In this document: one piece after another, positions 1-6,489 of the stretch
Numbering within the stretch: position 1 is the first letter of the stretch
How the letters are laid out: the number at the start of each line of letters is the position of its first letter
Program-made: the position numbers and the translations under genes
Notes under the pieces: model-generated
Told to the model about the DNA's origin: nothing
The model's database searches: none
The model's input: only the letters and a program-made list of their open reading frames with translations
From: an uncultured Rhodocyclaceae bacterium
GTDB taxonomy: Bacteria; Pseudomonadota; Gammaproteobacteria; Burkholderiales; Rhodocyclaceae
Direction: 5' to 3'
DNA: 34,829 nt
Assembly (NCBI GenBank): GCA_937892345.1
Contig: CALAGF010000375.1
Location: 1-34,829 of the forward strand

Positions 1-298
1 GCCCGATCACCTCTTCCGGTGAATAGCCAGTTAGGCGTGAATAGGCTCGGTTGACATCAAGAATGCGCCCTTGGTGATCGGTGATCATGATCCCGTCTTG
101 AGCGTTGGAAAAAACGCTGGCCGCCAGACGCAGGCGACTTTCATCCATGGGAAGCTCGGCCAGATCGAGATCCGGATTATCGAGGAAGGTCGATCCCCGA
201 TAGGAACCGATGCCGAAGATCGTCGAATCGGTCCACGAATCTGCGTACAGGTCGTCCTGATCGTCCAATTTGCTGCGTTGATTTTCGCGATCAGGCAT
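1..298 (-). CDS. PAS-domain signalling protein, N-terminal part (cut by window edge)
   Basis: Reading the minus strand from an ATG at 298-296 gives an open frame of 99 codons that leaves the window at its left edge. The first ~50 residues are acidic and polar, with no signal peptide or membrane segment. A PAS domain then begins, with the recognisable stretches RLAASVFSNAQDGIMITD, GRILDVNRAYSRLTGYS and PEEVIG. This form of PAS domain is common at the front of diguanylate cyclases and phosphodiesterases (GGDEF/EAL) and of sensor kinases. The output domain lies outside the window, so the enzyme class is unknown. No clear Shine-Dalgarno sequence precedes the ATG; an internal ATG at 148 is possible but would remove the acidic leader. 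Confidence 0.8.
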   Translation of the reverse strand, partial: MPDRENQRSKLDDQDDLYADSWTDSTIFGIGSYRGSTFLDNPDLDLAELPMDESRLRLAASVFSNAQDGIMITDHQGRILDVNRAYSRLTGYSPEEVIG

Positions 299-362
299 GT
301 CTGTTTTGCGTAATTAAACTCGCTGGAATTATACGCGCGGGATGTCACCGCAATGCATAGCC

Positions 363-395
363 AAAAACAAACAGGCCGCTCATGGCGACCTGTTT
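363..395 (-). terminator. Rho-independent terminator of mscL
   Basis: On the minus strand an 11-bp stem (AAACAGGTCGC against GCGGCCTGTTT, one G-T pair) closes a five-base loop and is followed by a run of five T. It starts 19 bases after the mscL stop codon and lies ahead of the downstream PAS gene, so that gene probably has its own promoter. Confidence 0.8.
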
Positions 396-413
396 GATCT
401 GAATGCGGTGGAT

Positions 414-848
414 TCAGCGATGCAGGGAGTCGCGAATTTCACGCAACAACAAGATGTCTTCCGGGGTGGGCGGAGCCTCAGGTTCCGGCGCCGGCGCCTC
501 GGATTTACGCAAACGATTCATCTGCTTGACCATCATGAAGATTATGAAGGCGAGAATGATGAAATTCACGAGGATGGTGATGAAATTGCCGTAGGCAAAG
601 ACTGGCACCTGAGCCTTTTTAAGGGCGTCCAGCGTCATGGCTGTTCCTTCAGGAACCTTGCCGAGAACGAAGAACATGCCTGAAAAATCGAGCTTGCCGC
701 CCATGATCCAGGCGATGAGCGGCATGATCAAATCGCCGACGATGGAGTCCACAATCTTGCCGAAAGCACCGCCAATGATCACGCCGACGGCGAGATCCAT
801 GGCATTGCCCTTGACCGCAAATTCCTTGAATTCCTGAAGCATGCTCAT
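414..848 (-). CDS. mscL: Large-conductance mechanosensitive channel MscL
   Basis: Inner-membrane channel that opens under high membrane tension to release solutes during hypo-osmotic shock; the family forms homopentamers. The 144-residue product has the usual architecture: a short amphipathic N-terminus (MSMLQEFKEFAVKGN), the pore-lining first membrane segment with the family signature (DLAVGVIIGGAFGKIVDSIV), a periplasmic loop, a second membrane segment (FITILVNFIILAFIIFMMVK) and a charged cytoplasmic helix at the end. The C-terminal linker holds a Pro/Glu repeat. A GGGGGA ribosome-binding site eight bases upstream supports this ATG over one 27 bases upstream at 875. Monocistronic, with its own terminator. 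Confidence 0.96.
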   Translation of the reverse strand: MSMLQEFKEFAVKGNAMDLAVGVIIGGAFGKIVDSIVGDLIMPLIAWIMGGKLDFSGMFFVLGKVPEGTAMTLDALKKAQVPVFAYGNFITILVNFIILAFIIFMMVKQMNRLRKSEAPAPEPEAPPTPEDILLLREIRDSLHR

Positions 849-928
849 GCAAATTCCCCCGAGTGATGTCAACAATGGCCGAGATTATTCTGTGAGCGAC
901 AAAACAGCGTCAAGCACGTTTTCATAAC

Positions 929-2098
929 TCAACACTGTTTCACAAAAAATTTACACAGCCTGTCGGCCGCTTCCTGCAAGGTTTCCTCGCGTTTGGCAAA
1001 GCAGAAGCGGACGACTTTGTCGTCCTGGCCGGATGCGTTGAAAGCCGACACCGGAATCACTGCCACACCCGCATCCCGGGTTAGCCATTCGGCAAACTCG
1101 CGATCCGGCAAATCGGAAAAATCACCGTAGCGGGCCAATTGAAAATAGGTGCCGCGACAGGGCAGGAGCTCGAAGGGAGTCGCAGCCATCAAAGCGCGGA
1201 AACTGTCGCGCTTTTCCTGATAAAAGGCCGCCAGTTCAAGATGGCGAGATGGCGTTTGCATGTATTCGGCAAGCGCCAGTTGCGACGGCGCATGCACGGT
1301 GAACACATTAAATTGGTGCACTTTCCTGAACTCGGCCATCAAGGCTTCAGGCCCGACGACGTAACCGATTTTCCAACCCGTGATGTGATAAGTCTTGCCA
1401 AAACTGGAAACCACGATGCTGCGCGCAGCCAGTTCGGGTGAAGCGCACAGGCTGGCATGACGTTCACCATCGAACACGATGTGTTCATACACCTCGTCCG
1501 AAAGCACCACGATATCGGTACCACGTACGATTTCTGCGAGTTTTTCGAGGTCGACCGCAGTCAGCAGGCTGCCGGTTGGATTATGCGGCGAATTGACAAT
1601 GATCATCCGCGTTCTTGGCGTGAGCAGTTGCGCAACCTGCGCCCAGTCAGGCGCGTAATCGGGATAGCGAAGTTGGGCAAAAACTGCGGTGCCGCCCACG
1701 GTTTCAATGGCCGGAACATAGCTGTCGTACACCGGCTCAAAGACGATCACTTCGTCACCCGGTCGGACAAAAGCAGCGATGGCGGTAAAAATCGCCTGAG
1801 TGGCACCGGCAGTCACCGTGACTTCCCGCTCAACATCGAACTGCGCACCATATAGGTCCGCCACCTTGTCGACGATGGCCTGCCGCAATTCGGGAAGACC
1901 GGTCATCGGCGCATATTGGTTTCGGCCGGCCAGCATGTAGCGATGCATGGCATCGAACAGTACAGGTTCTGCCTGAAAGTCAGGAAACCCCTGCGAAAGG
2001 TTGATCGCACCGCAATCTGCCGCAAGGCGGGACATCACGGTGAAGATGGTGGTTCCCATCCGGGGAAAGCGCGAGTCGATGCGGATCGTCGTATCCAT
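929..2098 (-). CDS. PLP-dependent aminotransferase, YbdL/methionine aminotransferase-like
   Basis: Class I/II fold-type I aminotransferase of 389 residues, cytoplasmic. The Schiff-base lysine is about K235 in SSFGKTYHITGWK. Other cofactor contacts are visible: N173 in NSPHNPTG, and D201 with Y204 in LSDEVYEH. The N-terminal pattern INLSQGFPDF and the HITGWKIGY stretch are typical of YbdL/kynurenine aminotransferase-type enzymes that accept methionine, glutamine or aromatic acids. It is divergent from mtnA with 51 bp between starts. That suggests it could run the last step of methionine salvage (2-oxo-4-methylthiobutyrate to methionine), but substrate cannot be read from sequence and no mtnB, mtnC or mtnD is nearby. 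The frame stays open far upstream only because it shadows mtnA; homology begins at this ATG. Confidence 0.9.
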   Translation of the reverse strand: MDTTIRIDSRFPRMGTTIFTVMSRLAADCGAINLSQGFPDFQAEPVLFDAMHRYMLAGRNQYAPMTGLPELRQAIVDKVADLYGAQFDVEREVTVTAGATQAIFTAIAAFVRPGDEVIVFEPVYDSYVPAIETVGGTAVFAQLRYPDYAPDWAQVAQLLTPRTRMIIVNSPHNPTGSLLTAVDLEKLAEIVRGTDIVVLSDEVYEHIVFDGERHASLCASPELAARSIVVSSFGKTYHITGWKIGYVVGPEALMAEFRKVHQFNVFTVHAPSQLALAEYMQTPSRHLELAAFYQEKRDSFRALMAATPFELLPCRGTYFQLARYGDFSDLPDREFAEWLTRDAGVAVIPVSAFNASGQDDKVVRFCFAKREETLQEAADRLCKFFVKQC

Positions 2099-2149
2099 GG
2101 CAGCACGGGTATGGTTCAGGATCGGCGCACTATGCCACAATGCCGTTCC

Positions 2150-3238
2150 ATGAACATCGACGGCACACCTACCCGCACCCTGCGCGCTGACCCCGAGCGG
2201 CGCCACATTGAAATCATTGATCAGACCCGCCTGCCCCACAGCTTGAATTGGGTGCGTGTGGAGACCCTGGATCAAGCTGCTTACGCGATTCGTGCAATGC
2301 AGGTACGCGGCGCGCCGTTGATCGGCGCAACCGCTGCCTACGGCCTGGCGATTGCCTTGCTTGACGCTGCCGACGACGCCCGGCTGACGCATAGCATCCA
2401 GACCTTGTGGCAAACCCGGCCTACGGCAGTGAATCTGCATTGGGCACTCACACGGATGGACACACGGCTTGCCCCCTTGCCGGCAAGCGAACGCCTTGCC
2501 GCCGCCTGGGACGAAGCGGCACGAATTGCCGAGGAGGACGTGAGCCAGAATCTCGCAATCGGCCAGCATGGGCTGGAATGTCTTCGCCAGATCAGTCGCA
2601 AACAAGGCCGGACGCTGAATATCATGACCCACTGCAATGCCGGCTGGCTGGCCACGGTGGATGGCGGCACGGCGCTGTCGCCGGTTTATGCGGCCTACGA
2701 GGCCGGTCTGCCGGTACACGTTTGGGTATCCGAAACCCGGCCGCGCAATCAGGGGCTGCTGACTGCCTGGGAACTTGCACAGCACGGCATCCCCCATACC
2801 GTAATTGCCGACAACGCGGCCGGCATCCTGATGCAGGAAGGCCGGGTTGATGCAGTCATCGTCGGCGCCGACCGCATTGCAGCCAATGGCGATGTCGCCA
2901 ACAAGGTCGGAACTTACCTGAAGGCGCTGGCCTGCCACGACAACGACATCCCGTTTTTGGTAGCGGCACCGCACTCCACCATCGACTTCGATCTCCCCGG
3001 AGGGCAAGACATCCGGATCGAGCGGCGCGATGGAGAAGAGTTTCGCCTGGTGCATGGGCTGGATGCACAATTACGCACGGCAAACGTGCGGCAATTGCCT
3101 GTCAGCGAAGCCGTCGACAACCCGGCATTCGATGTCACGCCGGCGCGACTGGTCAGCAGCCTGATCACTGAACGCGGCCTCTGTCCTGCCAGCCGGGAAG
3201 GTTTGCTGGCGCTCTACCCGGAGCAGTGCCTTGACTGA
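2150..3238 (+). CDS. mtnA: S-methyl-5-thioribose-1-phosphate isomerase
   Basis: Aldose-ketose isomerase of the eIF2B-alpha-like family. It converts 5-methylthioribose-1-phosphate, and in some organisms 5-deoxyribose-1-phosphate, to the ribulose form. The 362-residue length is normal. Family motifs are all present: VRGAPLIGATAAYGLA near 52-67, the catalytic cysteine C162 in NIMTHCNAG, DNAAG near 221, and the catalytic aspartate D241 in VIVGADRIAANGDVANKVGTY. The start is the ATG opening MNIDGTPTRT; another ATG 18 bases upstream (2132), preceded by AGGA, would add six residues. The gene overlaps the following aldolase by eight bases. No mtnK or mtnP kinase/phosphorylase gene is in the window. 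Confidence 0.95.
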   Translation: MNIDGTPTRTLRADPERRHIEIIDQTRLPHSLNWVRVETLDQAAYAIRAMQVRGAPLIGATAAYGLAIALLDAADDARLTHSIQTLWQTRPTAVNLHWALTRMDTRLAPLPASERLAAAWDEAARIAEEDVSQNLAIGQHGLECLRQISRKQGRTLNIMTHCNAGWLATVDGGTALSPVYAAYEAGLPVHVWVSETRPRNQGLLTAWELAQHGIPHTVIADNAAGILMQEGRVDAVIVGADRIAANGDVANKVGTYLKALACHDNDIPFLVAAPHSTIDFDLPGGQDIRIERRDGEEFRLVHGLDAQLRTANVRQLPVSEAVDNPAFDVTPARLVSSLITERGLCPASREGLLALYPEQCLD

Positions 3239-3860
3239 ACTGTGCCAGGCACTGATTGCCACGGCCTGCGCCATGCAGCCGGCCGGACTGAATCGCGGTA
3301 CCGCCGGGAATGTCAGCGTGCGTGCTGGCGATGGTTTTTTCATAACCCCCACTGGCATGCCCTACGCTGCACTCAAGGCGGAGGACATCCCCCACATGCA
3401 GTTTGATGGCAGCCACCAGGGCCCTTGCAAGCCTTCGTCCGAATGGCGTTTTCACCGTGACCTCTATGCCAGCAGACCTGGCGTTGGCGCAGTCCTGCAC
3501 GCGCATTCACCTTTTGCGGTAAGTCTCGCCTGCCTGCGCCGCGAAATCCCCCCCTTTCACTACATGATTGCCCGATTTGGCGGCGATACCATTCGCTGCG
3601 CCGATTATGCAATTTTTGGCTCGGAAGCCCTGTCGACCGCAGCATTGCGCGCCATGACCGATCGTCAAGCCTGTCTGTTGGCCAATCACGGCATGCTGGT
3701 CTGCGCTCGCGATCTGAGCGAAGTACTCGCATTGGCGATCGAACTTGAGGAATTATGCGAGCAGTACTGGCGGGCCTGCCAATTGGGCACCCCGGTATTG
3801 TTGGGCGCCGGCGAGATGTCGGCCGTGCTGGAAAAATTCCGTCACTACGGACAACAGTGA
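3231..3860 (+). CDS. Class II aldolase, FucA-type; candidate 5-deoxyribulose/methylthioribulose-1-phosphate aldolase (Ald2-like)
   Basis: Zinc-type class II aldolase of 209 residues starting at TTG 3231, with GGAG seven bases upstream; this start lines up with the E. coli FucA N-terminus as I remember it. Active-site residues match fuculose-phosphate aldolase: E71 in KPSSEWRFH, H90 and H92 in LHAHS, Y111 in HYMIA, H153 in ANHGM, and the phosphate-binding GTAGNVSVR and TPTG loops. These patterns favour an aldolase over the MtnB dehydratase, for which such genes are often mistaken. Sitting directly after mtnA with an eight-base overlap, it probably cleaves the MtnA product to dihydroxyacetone phosphate plus an aldehyde (acetaldehyde or methylthioacetaldehyde). 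True fuculose catabolism is possible, but no fucose genes are present. Function is inferred from active site and context. Confidence 0.82.
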   Translation: MTELCQALIATACAMQPAGLNRGTAGNVSVRAGDGFFITPTGMPYAALKAEDIPHMQFDGSHQGPCKPSSEWRFHRDLYASRPGVGAVLHAHSPFAVSLACLRREIPPFHYMIARFGGDTIRCADYAIFGSEALSTAALRAMTDRQACLLANHGMLVCARDLSEVLALAIELEELCEQYWRACQLGTPVLLGAGEMSAVLEKFRHYGQQ

Positions 3861-4816
3861 GTAGCAACCACGACCTGTCGCGCTGGGCCCAAGGCCACGA
3901 CTACGGCGGCGGCAATGCCCGTGCCGAAAAAGGCACACGCCTGGTCCTGTGGATCACCCTGATCACGATGTGCGTTGAAATCCTGGCCGGTTGGTGGTTC
4001 AACTCGATGGCCGTGCTGGCCGATGGCTGGCACATGAGTTCGCATGCACTGGCGATCGGGCTGTCGGCCTTTGCCTATGGCGCGGCACGCAAATATGCGG
4101 GCGACTCCCGTTTTACCTTTGGCACCTGGAAAATCGAAATCCTGGCCAGCTACACCAGCGCCCTTTTCCTGCTCGCCGTCTCGGCCCTGATGTTGCTTGG
4201 TGCAGGGGAAAGATTGCTCACGCCGCAACCCATCGGCTACCCGGAGGCCATGGGAGTTGCCGTGCTGGGTCTTGCGGTCAACTTTGTCTGCGCGGCAATT
4301 TTGCACCATGCCGGCCACAGCCATGAGCATAAGCATGGACATGGACATGGACACGCCCATGATCATCCGGCATATGACGATCTCAACCTGAAATCGGCCT
4401 ACATCCACGTCGTGACCGATGCCCTGACTTCCGTGCTGGCGATTGCCGCACTGGCTGGCGGCTGGCTGTACGGCTGGAATTGGCTTGATCCCGCATGCGC
4501 CGTGGTTGGCGCAGTACTGGTCGCGCTATGGGCGAAGCAGTTGCTCGCCGAGAGCGGGCGGGTGCTGCTTGACCGGGAAATGGATCATCCGGTGGTTGAG
4601 GAAATCCGCGAGGTGATCGCCAGACTGCCCGGCGACCCCTGCATGACCGATCTGCATGTCTGGCGGGTTGGCAGCGGCGCCTATGCCTGCGCCGTATCGC
4701 TGCTCACTCACGACGCTGCCATGACACCGCTGGCCGTGCGTGAAGCACTCGCCATCCATGATGAAATTGTCCACGTCACCGTGGAAATTCATCTGTGCGA
4801 CGAGTGCCCTGCCTGA
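3857..4816 (+). CDS. dmeF: Cation diffusion facilitator, DmeF-like (Co/Ni-type) efflux transporter
   Basis: Inner-membrane metal/proton antiporter of 319 residues. The GTG start overlaps the aldolase stop codon (GTGA), so translation is coupled. Six membrane segments are visible, with a histidine-rich loop between segments 4 and 5 (GHSHEHKHGHGHGHAHDH). Segment 2 carries DGWHMSSHA, which has histidine where zinc CDFs usually have aspartate; segment 5 carries YIHVVTDAL. This HxxxH/HxxxD pair is the pattern I associate with the DmeF branch that exports cobalt or nickel. A C-terminal cytoplasmic domain ends in a HLCDECP cysteine motif. The substrate is inferred from these residues. Coupling to a metal-dependent aldolase is unusual. 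Confidence 0.88.
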   Translation: MSSNHDLSRWAQGHDYGGGNARAEKGTRLVLWITLITMCVEILAGWWFNSMAVLADGWHMSSHALAIGLSAFAYGAARKYAGDSRFTFGTWKIEILASYTSALFLLAVSALMLLGAGERLLTPQPIGYPEAMGVAVLGLAVNFVCAAILHHAGHSHEHKHGHGHGHAHDHPAYDDLNLKSAYIHVVTDALTSVLAIAALAGGWLYGWNWLDPACAVVGAVLVALWAKQLLAESGRVLLDREMDHPVVEEIREVIARLPGDPCMTDLHVWRVGSGAYACAVSLLTHDAAMTPLAVREALAIHDEIVHVTVEIHLCDECPA

Positions 4817-4825
4817 ACCAAAAGA

Positions 4826-5503
4826 TCAGGCGCTGACTGTCAGCAGGCTGCTTGCATCCTGCTGCCCCGGTACCGCATAGGCATGCATCAGTTGCATGAT
4901 CTTCATCATTACCTGCAACTCGCTGCTCGAATCGGTGCTGCTCGTACTGGTGCTGGCAGCGAGCGATGAACTCTCGCTCGTCGTCGAGGTCTGCTGCGAC
5001 TGATCAAAAGCCATCGCCTCCTTGAAGCTCACCTTGCCGTCACCGTCACTATCCGCCGCATCAAAATTATTCACGATATTCGAGATCAGGCTAGACCGCT
5101 GACTGTCGCTGCTGCCGATCTCTTCGAGTTGAGCCGTCAGTTCGTCTTGGGTAAAACCGCTGTCGTTTTCCGGGGGCGGCGGAGGCGGCATGCCTCCCAT
5201 GCCTTGCGGCCCATGACCTTGCATGCCCCCCATGCGCATCTGATCGAACTGGCTGTCGAGTTGCGACTGCAACTCGCTGAGCGTGGAGGCAAATTCGCTC
5301 TCGGTCACCTTGCCATCGCTATCGCTGTCCAGCGCGGCGAATACATCATCAACCGAAGTCTCGCTGGCATTCCCGGATGTTCCGGAAATTGCGCTGAAGG
5401 CTGAGGCCAGATCGCTTTTCTCGATATATCCCTGGCTCTTGCTGTCCAGCCTGGAAAACAACTGACTCATCATTTGCGATGAACTCCCAATCCCACCAAT
5501 CAT
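4826..5503 (-). CDS. EF-hand calcium-binding protein, XopAW-like
   Basis: Acidic, Ser-rich protein of 225 residues with two EF-hand pairs. Loop 20-31 (DSKSQGYIEKSD) is degenerate, loop 59-70 (DSDSDGKVTESE) is canonical, a degenerate loop lies near 113-121, and loop 151-162 (DSDGDGKVSFKE) is canonical. Between the pairs is a Met/Gly/Pro-rich linker with six consecutive prolines, and the C-terminus is a Ser/Thr tract. No Sec signal peptide or membrane segment is visible, so location is unclear. The start is fixed by AAGGAG six bases before the ATG. The layout recalls the XopAW-type bacterial EF-hand family. It is divergent from the CpxRA-like pair, and phased GTAAA-type boxes lie about 100 bases upstream, so it is likely a target of that system. 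Function unknown. Confidence 0.85.
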   Translation of the reverse strand: MIGGIGSSSQMMSQLFSRLDSKSQGYIEKSDLASAFSAISGTSGNASETSVDDVFAALDSDSDGKVTESEFASTLSELQSQLDSQFDQMRMGGMQGHGPQGMGGMPPPPPPENDSGFTQDELTAQLEEIGSSDSQRSSLISNIVNNFDAADSDGDGKVSFKEAMAFDQSQQTSTTSESSSLAASTSTSSTDSSSELQVMMKIMQLMHAYAVPGQQDASSLLTVSA

Positions 5504-5531
5504 GATTAACTCCTTTTCAAGGTAATTTTCC

Positions 5532-5547
5532 CCGGCACAATTGCCGG
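5532..5547. repeat. Inverted repeat CCGGCA-N4-TGCCGG
   Basis: Perfect 6-bp inverted repeat (CCGGCA, CAAT, TGCCGG) in the presumed 5' leader of the EF-hand gene. A second copy with a five-base spacer lies at 5700-5716 in the same intergenic region. It could be an operator or an RNA hairpin. Confidence 0.6.
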
Positions 5548-5602
5548 CATGGTCCTTGAGCAATTTATCGGCCAAATCGGACCAAAATTGCTGGCTGAAC
5601 AG

Positions 5603-5627
5603 GTTAATCAAGGTAAAAACCCGTTAA
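5603..5627 (+). promoter_or_regulatory. Triple phased CpxR-like half-sites upstream of the EF-hand gene
   Basis: Three half-sites repeat with exactly ten-base periodicity: GTTAA (5603), GTAAA (5613) and GTTAA (5623), each separated by five bases. The known CpxR box is GTAAA-N5-GTAAA. They sit about 100-125 bases upstream of the EF-hand start codon, at a distance suited to an activator site. Confidence 0.6.
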
Positions 5628-5699
5628 GAAATCCGGAAAAATGCCTGGTTGACCGAATAAAACACCCGAAAACACCGTCAGAACGGCGAATTCCAGGGA

Positions 5700-5716
5700 C
5701 CGGCAGTTTTTGCCGG
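5700..5716. repeat. Inverted repeat CCGGCA-N5-TGCCGG (second copy)
   Basis: Perfect 6-bp arms around GTTTT, immediately upstream of the CpxR-like box of the regulator gene. It shares both arms with the copy at 5532-5547. Confidence 0.55.
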
Positions 5717-5722
5717 CACGGG

Positions 5723-5737
5723 GTAAAACGCAGTAAA
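5723..5737 (+). promoter_or_regulatory. CpxR-like box upstream of the CpxR-like regulator
   Basis: GTAAA-ACGCA-GTAAA matches the enterobacterial CpxR consensus GTAAA-N5-GTAAA exactly. A plausible -10 (TAAGAT, 5766-5771) has no good -35 partner, and the box centre would fall near -48. This fits positive autoregulation by the regulator encoded just downstream. Confidence 0.68.
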
Positions 5738-5805
5738 AACAGTACGCTGCGGGCTATCGAGTCGCTAAGATGGTGTCCATGGCAACCCCACAGATGAGGC
5801 TTAAC

Positions 5806-6489
5806 ATGGCAGCCGTGCTGCTGATCGACGACGATGAGGAACTGGCCGGCATGCTCGGCGATTACCTGAAACACGACGGCTTCAGCGTCACGCTGGCGCA
5901 TGAGGGCCAAACCGGCATCCGGGAAGCGCTGTCGGGTCGGCATGCAATCGTCGTGCTCGACGTGATGATGCCGGGCGTTTCCGGTATTGAAGTGTTGCGC
6001 CAGATCCGCATGAGCAGCCAGATGCCGGTACTCATGCTGACAGCTCGCGGTGACGATATGGATCGCATCGTGGGCCTTGAACTCGGTGCCGACGATTACG
6101 TACCAAAACCCTGCCTGCCGCGCGAACTGGCGGCCCGCCTGCGCGCCATCCTCCGGCGCAGCAGCGAACCCGCCAGCCCGCACCAGAACGACATTCTGGT
6201 CGGCCCTTTGCTCCTGCGGCCAAGCCAGCGCACCGCCGAATGGCAAGGCAGTGCGATCGAGCTCACCAGTACCGAATTCAATTTGCTTGAAGTGCTGGCG
6301 CGCAATGCAGGCCGCACGGTCAGCAAATCCGAATTATCCGAGCAGGCGCTGGGCCGTCCGCTCTCGCGCTTCGATCGCAGCATCGATGTGCACCTGTCCA
6401 GCATTCGCCACAAATTGGGGCCGATGGCGGATGGCCGTTCCTGCATCCAGACGGTCTTCCGTCAGGGCTACCAGATGATTCCAGCATGA
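5806..6489 (+). CDS. cpxR: OmpR-family response regulator, CpxR-like
   Basis: Two-domain transcription factor of 227 residues. The receiver domain has the acidic pocket D8-D10, phospho-acceptor D52 in VVLDVMMPG, the switch threonine in LMLTARGDD and lysine in VPKPC. The C-terminal winged helix contains ELTSTEFNLLEVLARNAGR and a recognition region RPLSRFDRSIDVHLSSIRHK that closely resembles CpxR (LxxFDRxIDxHxSxxRxKL). The start follows GAGG by six bases; a longer start at 5770 has no such site. It overlaps the kinase gene by ATGA. The perfect CpxR box in its promoter supports the CpxR-type assignment, but its signal need not be envelope misfolding as in E. coli. Confidence 0.88.
   Translation: MAAVLLIDDDEELAGMLGDYLKHDGFSVTLAHEGQTGIREALSGRHAIVVLDVMMPGVSGIEVLRQIRMSSQMPVLMLTARGDDMDRIVGLELGADDYVPKPCLPRELAARLRAILRRSSEPASPHQNDILVGPLLLRPSQRTAEWQGSAIELTSTEFNLLEVLARNAGRTVSKSELSEQALGRPLSRFDRSIDVHLSSIRHKLGPMADGRSCIQTVFRQGYQMIPA

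Noticed and set aside
2099..3070. N-terminal 324-codon extension of the aminotransferase reading frame
   Set aside because: It lies antisense to mtnA, has no homology to the family and no plausible start signal; the aminotransferase fold begins at 2098.
3231..3860. Assignment of the class II aldolase as MtnB dehydratase
   Set aside because: The position after mtnA suggests it, but the active-site set and the KPSSEWRFH and HYMIA motifs are those of FucA-type aldolases.
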